Source: Aquisediminimonas sp031376385
GTDB lineage: Bacteria; Pseudomonadota; Alphaproteobacteria; Sphingomonadales; Sphingomonadaceae
NCBI GenBank assembly: GCA_031376385.1
Contig: JANMDQ010000023.1
Coordinates: forward strand, 186,001 to 250,000
Length of the DNA: 64,000 nt
Direction of reading: 5' to 3'
Positions 60,609 through 64,000 of this stretch are shown in pieces; position 1 is the first letter of the stretch; each line of letters opens with the position of its first letter. Position numbers and translations under genes: made by a program. The notes under the pieces were generated by a model, which did no database searches, was not told the DNA's origin, and saw only the letters and a program-made list of their open reading frames with translations.

Positions 60609-61448
60609 ATGACTGCTCCTTCGCTATCCGCCGATTGGACGATCCCGCAGGATTGGGATGCCTTTACCGCTGCTGATCATCAGATGTGGGACCGGCTGTT
60701 TGCGCGCCAATCTGATATGCTGCCCGGACGCGCGGCGGATGCGTTTTTGCGTGGGATTGATGTGCTGAAACTCACGCGCCCCGGCATTCCCGATTACCGC
60801 GAACTCAACGCAGGGTTGATGGCGGCGACAGGGTGGCAAGTTGTGGCTGTGCCAGGATTGGTGCCTGATGAAGTCTTTTTCACGCATCTCGCCAATCGCC
60901 GTTTTCCCGCAGGCAATTTTATCCGGCGGCCCGATCAGTTGGATTATCTGCAAGAACCAGACATATTTCACGACGTTTTTGGCCATGTGCCAATGCTAGC
61001 CGATCCGATATTCGCGGATTATATGGTGGCTTATGGTCAGGGCGGGCTGCGCAGCCTGACCTATGGCGCGCTGCATAAACTGGCGCGGCTCTATTGGTAC
61101 ACGGTCGAATTCGGCCTGATAGAAGAGGCCGGAGCGCTCCGCATTTACGGCGCAGGCCTTGTTTCCAGTTACAGCGAAACCCTATTCGCCCTCGAAAGTG
61201 ACAGCCCCAACCGGTTTCGCTTTGACTTAAAGCGCCTGATGCGAACGCGCTATCAAATTGACGATTTTCAGCAGAGTTATTTTGTTATTCCCAGCCTTGA
61301 TGCGCTTTTGAAAGTGACGGTGGAGACTGATTTCGCTCCGCTCTATGACATGTTGGAGGGTCTGCATGATGTGGGCTGTGCAGAGATCCTTGCCGAGGAC
61401 AGTGTCGTGACGCGCGGCACGCAGGATTATTCGCGACTTAAAAAATGA
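60609..61448 (+). CDS. phhA: Phenylalanine 4-monooxygenase
   Basis: A 279-residue bacterial-type phenylalanine hydroxylase without the regulatory ACT domain. The non-haem iron ligands are H121 and H126 in DIFHDVFGHVP and E167 in YTVEFGLIEE. The PGLVPDEVFFTHLANRRFP stretch, read in outline, is family-typical. It makes tyrosine from phenylalanine with tetrahydropterin. No pterin-recycling gene adjoins it. Confidence 0.95.
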   Translation: MTAPSLSADWTIPQDWDAFTAADHQMWDRLFARQSDMLPGRAADAFLRGIDVLKLTRPGIPDYRELNAGLMAATGWQVVAVPGLVPDEVFFTHLANRRFPAGNFIRRPDQLDYLQEPDIFHDVFGHVPMLADPIFADYMVAYGQGGLRSLTYGALHKLARLYWYTVEFGLIEEAGALRIYGAGLVSSYSETLFALESDSPNRFRFDLKRLMRTRYQIDDFQQSYFVIPSLDALLKVTVETDFAPLYDMLEGLHDVGCAEILAEDSVVTRGTQDYSRLKK

Positions 61449-61484
61449 ACAGGACGACCAGTTGGTTTCGTCCGTGCGCAGCAA

Positions 61485-62465
61485 TCACCATGTCCCAAAA
61501 TCTCCCGGCGCTTGGTTCGTCCGCCCAGTGGCGCGGATCGGGCGTTTCCATGAATAGCTGGCTCGTTTTGTCAGAGTGAGGCAAGGCCAATCGCCATTCT
61601 CTCGTTTGGCAGACAGGCGAAAGCCGTATCGGCGATAAGCACTGGCGACGGTTCCGGTCTGGTGATCAAGCAAGCCCGCAAGGATTAGTGTGCCACCGCC
61701 TGCGATGATTTCGGCAAAGCTGGGGGCAAGTTCGATCAGCGGCCCGGCAAGGATATTGGCAATCACCAAATCATAAGGTGCGCGGCCATGAATAAGCGGA
61801 TGATCCGTGCCGGACGCAGCACAAAGCGCAACTTCGCCCGCGTGTCCGCCAATCACAATGCCATTTGCCGCTGCATTCTCTGCTGTCACGTCCACGCTTA
61901 CCGGATCAATATCAGACGCGGTCAGAAACGCGCGGTGCCAAAGCGTGCGCGCGGCAAAGGCCAGCAGGCCCGTGCCGGTGCCAATATCAACAATATGGTC
62001 AAACCGCTTTCCCCTGCGCTTTAGGCCGTCCAGCACCCACAAGCAGCCCTCCGTCGTCGCGTGGCCGCCGGTGCCAAAGGCTTGGCTAGCCTCAATGAGG
62101 AACGGCACGCTGCCGGCCGGAATTGCACCTGCATTTGTAGACGTATGAACATAGAATCGCCCGGCATGGACGGGTTCGATTCCCTGCTGGCTGATCGTTA
62201 CCCAATCCTCATCAGGCAGCCGTTCTAGCACGGGTTTGGCAGTTGCGGCGCTGGGGATGAGGGACCGGATCAGCGCGATGTCGGCTTTACTTGGCTTGCC
62301 TTCAAAATAGGCATATGCGGCCCAGATGTCCGGGCGGCTTTCGTCGGGTTCCTCAGTGGTGATGACAGGCGCTGGTTCCATAGCCGCCAGTTCAGGCACT
62401 TCGCCGTTGAGCATTTCTGCCTCAGCCCGTGTGCAGGGGAGCGTGAGTTTCCAGCTTTCTGCCAT
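61485..62465 (-). CDS. prmA: Ribosomal protein L11 methyltransferase
   Basis: PrmA (326 residues) trimethylates L11. The SAM site is VDIGTGTGLLAFAA, after the family stretch EASQAFGTGGHATTEGCL; the catalytic loop is IANILAGPLIELAP. The C-terminus is extended by about 20-25 residues (KRASYSWKRPIRATGRTNQA). It is convergent with phhA. Confidence 0.93.
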   Translation of the reverse strand: MAESWKLTLPCTRAEAEMLNGEVPELAAMEPAPVITTEEPDESRPDIWAAYAYFEGKPSKADIALIRSLIPSAATAKPVLERLPDEDWVTISQQGIEPVHAGRFYVHTSTNAGAIPAGSVPFLIEASQAFGTGGHATTEGCLWVLDGLKRRGKRFDHIVDIGTGTGLLAFAARTLWHRAFLTASDIDPVSVDVTAENAAANGIVIGGHAGEVALCAASGTDHPLIHGRAPYDLVIANILAGPLIELAPSFAEIIAGGGTLILAGLLDHQTGTVASAYRRYGFRLSAKRENGDWPCLTLTKRASYSWKRPIRATGRTNQAPGDFGTW

Positions 62466-62604
62466 TTCATCTTCCCCCCTAGACCAACCAAAAATCCCGG
62501 CCTAAACCATATGCCGTAGACAAGGCCCCTCTTGCTAGGTTGCAGAGGCGAGTCTTTGCGCTAAAGGTCGCGGTTCATAAAGTCACTCAATTTGGGGGCC
62601 AAAT

Positions 62605-63000
62605 ATGGCGCGAAATACCGCGCGGCCGTTATCGCCGCATCTCACCATCTGGAAATGGGGGCCGCACATGACGGTCTCAATCCTTAACCGCGTCATGGGC
62701 GTGGGCCTCGCCACTGTCGGCACGCTGTTTTTCACGGCGTGGCTGATTGCGCTGGGCAGCGGCAAGGAAGCCTATGAACTGGTCATGGGCTATGCCCAAG
62801 GCTGGATGGGTTATGTCGTTGCCGTCGGCCTCAGCTTTGCCTTCTTCCTCCACCTTTGCGCTGGGCTGCGGCATTTTGTGATGGATGCAGGCGCGGGCTT
62901 TGAACTCACCACCAACCGTCTTTGGGCATGGGGTGCCATCGTCGCGCCGATCATCCTCACCGTAGCCATGTGGCTCTTTATAGCGTGGAAGATTCTCTGA
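62605..63000 (+). CDS. sdhC: Succinate dehydrogenase cytochrome b556 subunit
   Basis: SdhC (131 residues) anchors complex II. RPLSPHLTIWKWGPHMTVSI at the start, three membrane helices, and the heme ligand region LHLCAGLRHFVMDAG are visible. The stop overlaps the sdhD start by one base (TGATG). Confidence 0.94.
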   Translation: MARNTARPLSPHLTIWKWGPHMTVSILNRVMGVGLATVGTLFFTAWLIALGSGKEAYELVMGYAQGWMGYVVAVGLSFAFFLHLCAGLRHFVMDAGAGFELTTNRLWAWGAIVAPIILTVAMWLFIAWKIL

Positions 63001-63386
63001 TGGGCAGTGGAACAGGCATTGGCCGCGTTCGCGGTCTCGGATCAGCGAAAAGCGGATCGCATCATTGGTGGCAGCAGCGTGTGACAGCGGTGGGCAATAT
63101 CCTGCTCATGCTCTGGTTCATTTTCTCCCTGCTGCGGCTCCCGTCGCTGGGCTATGACAGCACCATTGCTTGGCTATCATCGCCTTGGGCAGCGGTGCCG
63201 ATGGCGCTGCTGGTCGTGAATGTCTTCTGGCATTTTCGGCTGGGGCTTCAAGTGGTGATTGAGGATTATGTCCATGGCGGCATGCGCATCCTGACGCTGG
63301 GCCTGCTCCACGCCTGGACCTTTGGCATGGGGGCCTTTGCGCTCTTTTCCATTTTCAAAATCGCTTTCGCAGGGACGCCTGAATAA
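63000..63386 (+). CDS. sdhD: Succinate dehydrogenase membrane anchor subunit
   Basis: SdhD (128 residues) starts MGSGTGIGRVRGLGSAKSG, with HHWWQQRVTAVGNILLMLW and LGLQVVIEDYVHGG (conserved His and Asp near the quinone/heme site) in three membrane helices. ATG 63000 is chosen because it fits the family and the sdhC overlap; the frame is open further upstream. It overlaps sdhA by one base (TAATG). Confidence 0.92.
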   Translation: MGSGTGIGRVRGLGSAKSGSHHWWQQRVTAVGNILLMLWFIFSLLRLPSLGYDSTIAWLSSPWAAVPMALLVVNVFWHFRLGLQVVIEDYVHGGMRILTLGLLHAWTFGMGAFALFSIFKIAFAGTPE

Positions 63387-64000
63387 TGTCATACGACGCC
63401 TACAAAATCATTGATCATACGTACGACACAGTGGTTGTCGGCGCGGGCGGCTCCGGCCTTCGCGCCACGATGGGCGCAGCTGAGGCTGGGCTGAAAACCG
63501 CATGCATCACTAAAGTCTTCCCGACGCGCAGCCACACTGTCGCGGCGCAAGGCGGCATCGCGGCCAGCCTTGGCAATAACAGCCCCGATCACTGGACCTG
63601 GCATATGTATGACACTGTCAAAGGCAGCGACTGGCTGGGCGATCAGGACGCAATTGAATATATGGTGCGTGAGGCCCCAGCCGCCGTCATCGAACTCGAA
63701 CATGCAGGCGTACCGTTTAGCCGCAACACAGACGGCACCATTTATCAGCGCCCCTTTGGCGGCCATATGCAGAATATGGGCGCAGGCCCACCTGTACAGC
63801 GGACATGCGCGGCGGCAGACCGCACCGGCCACGCGATGCTCCACGCGCTCTATCAGCAAAGCCTGAAATATGACGCGGACTTTTTCATCGAATATTTCGC
63901 GCTCGATCTCATCATGGAAAATGGCGAATGCCGGGGCGTGATCGCGCTGTGTATGGAGGATGGCACCATCCACCGCTTCCGCAGCCACGCGGTTGTGCTC
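63386..64000 (+). CDS. sdhA: Succinate dehydrogenase flavoprotein subunit (partial, runs off the window)
   Basis: The first 205 codons of SdhA. FAD-binding VVVGAGGSGLRATMGAAEAG, the covalent FAD-histidine in SHTVAAQGGIAASLGN, and QRPFGGH are present. No stop is reached before base 64000. It oxidises succinate in the TCA cycle and passes electrons through SdhB to SdhCD. Confidence 0.95.
   Translation, partial: MSYDAYKIIDHTYDTVVVGAGGSGLRATMGAAEAGLKTACITKVFPTRSHTVAAQGGIAASLGNNSPDHWTWHMYDTVKGSDWLGDQDAIEYMVREAPAAVIELEHAGVPFSRNTDGTIYQRPFGGHMQNMGAGPPVQRTCAAADRTGHAMLHALYQQSLKYDADFFIEYFALDLIMENGECRGVIALCMEDGTIHRFRSHAVVL

Noticed and set aside
1..64000. CRISPR arrays, insertion sequences and rRNA genes.
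   Set aside because: No regular direct repeats with spacers, no transposase and no rRNA sequence were seen.

Overview
The window is chromosomal DNA from an alphaproteobacterium, most probably of the order Sphingomonadales (Sphingopyxis/Sphingorhabdus/Sphingomonas-like). Supporting signs are moderately high GC, sphingomonad-type proteins (DUF6489, DUF1491, the short thiamine-phosphate-synthase-like protein, the XrtA/PEP-CTERM regulators PrsK and PrsR, the 1532-residue NAD-glutamate dehydrogenase), and several palindromic repeats of kinds I associate with this group. No genus can be fixed without a database search.

The most important landmark is a putative chromosome origin at about 15848-16146. 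It lies between divergent ppsR and hemE and contains two perfect DnaA boxes, one near-perfect box and three GANTC sites. To its left, genes run leftward in a tightly overlapped operon (ppsR-maf-aroE-coaE-dnaQ), then hpf, ptsN, a hotdog thioesterase and a DUF1491 gene. To its right, genes run rightward: hemE-hemJ, rho, a TerC-like gene, mnmE, mnmG, rsmG, parA and parB. Three parS sites lie at 21913, 23815 and 24336, two of them inside rsmG. holA, lptE and leuS follow on the minus strand.

The left end (1-9.5 kb) is metabolic and repair territory: a thiolase, a SRAP-family protein lacking its catalytic Cys2, recO, leuB, a threonine-dehydratase-like enzyme, an amine oxidase that probably starts at CTG, a VapBC pair, metZ-apaG-lysR and mmcB. 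At 30-39 kb are lipoproteins, a small unknown envelope protein, thiamine and PLP genes, the giant glutamate dehydrogenase and a PAS protein.

The accessory zone is 39.3-43.5 kb, just after tRNA-Thr(CGT). It holds the two ends of a broken type ISP restriction-modification gene. Their missing middle is occupied by an antiparallel AlbA_2/ATPase-like gene in AT-rich surroundings, followed by an AbrB-Doc toxin-antitoxin pair. Then come maf, a divergent RNase E/G, yacG and tRNA-Phe(GAA).

The right part (45.7-60.5 kb) is signalling and envelope: a response regulator - LysM/FecR protein - CHASE2 histidine kinase operon, a diguanylate cyclase, a GH84-like glycosidase, and the XrtA/PEP-CTERM set (PrsT-like, PrsR, PrsK, sugar transferase) without an exosortase in view. 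The window closes with phhA, prmA and sdhCDA, with sdhA running off the right edge.

The strongest leads for new biology are a palindromic repeat inserted into the signal-peptide region of lptE, parS sites that shape the RsmG protein sequence, the eroded R-M locus rebuilt around an AlbA_2 gene, the LysM/FecR-CHASE2 signalling trio, the Ser2 SRAP protein, the cytoplasmic O-GlcNAcase-like enzyme, and a 44-codon gene coupled to ogt. No IS element, CRISPR array or rRNA gene was seen.
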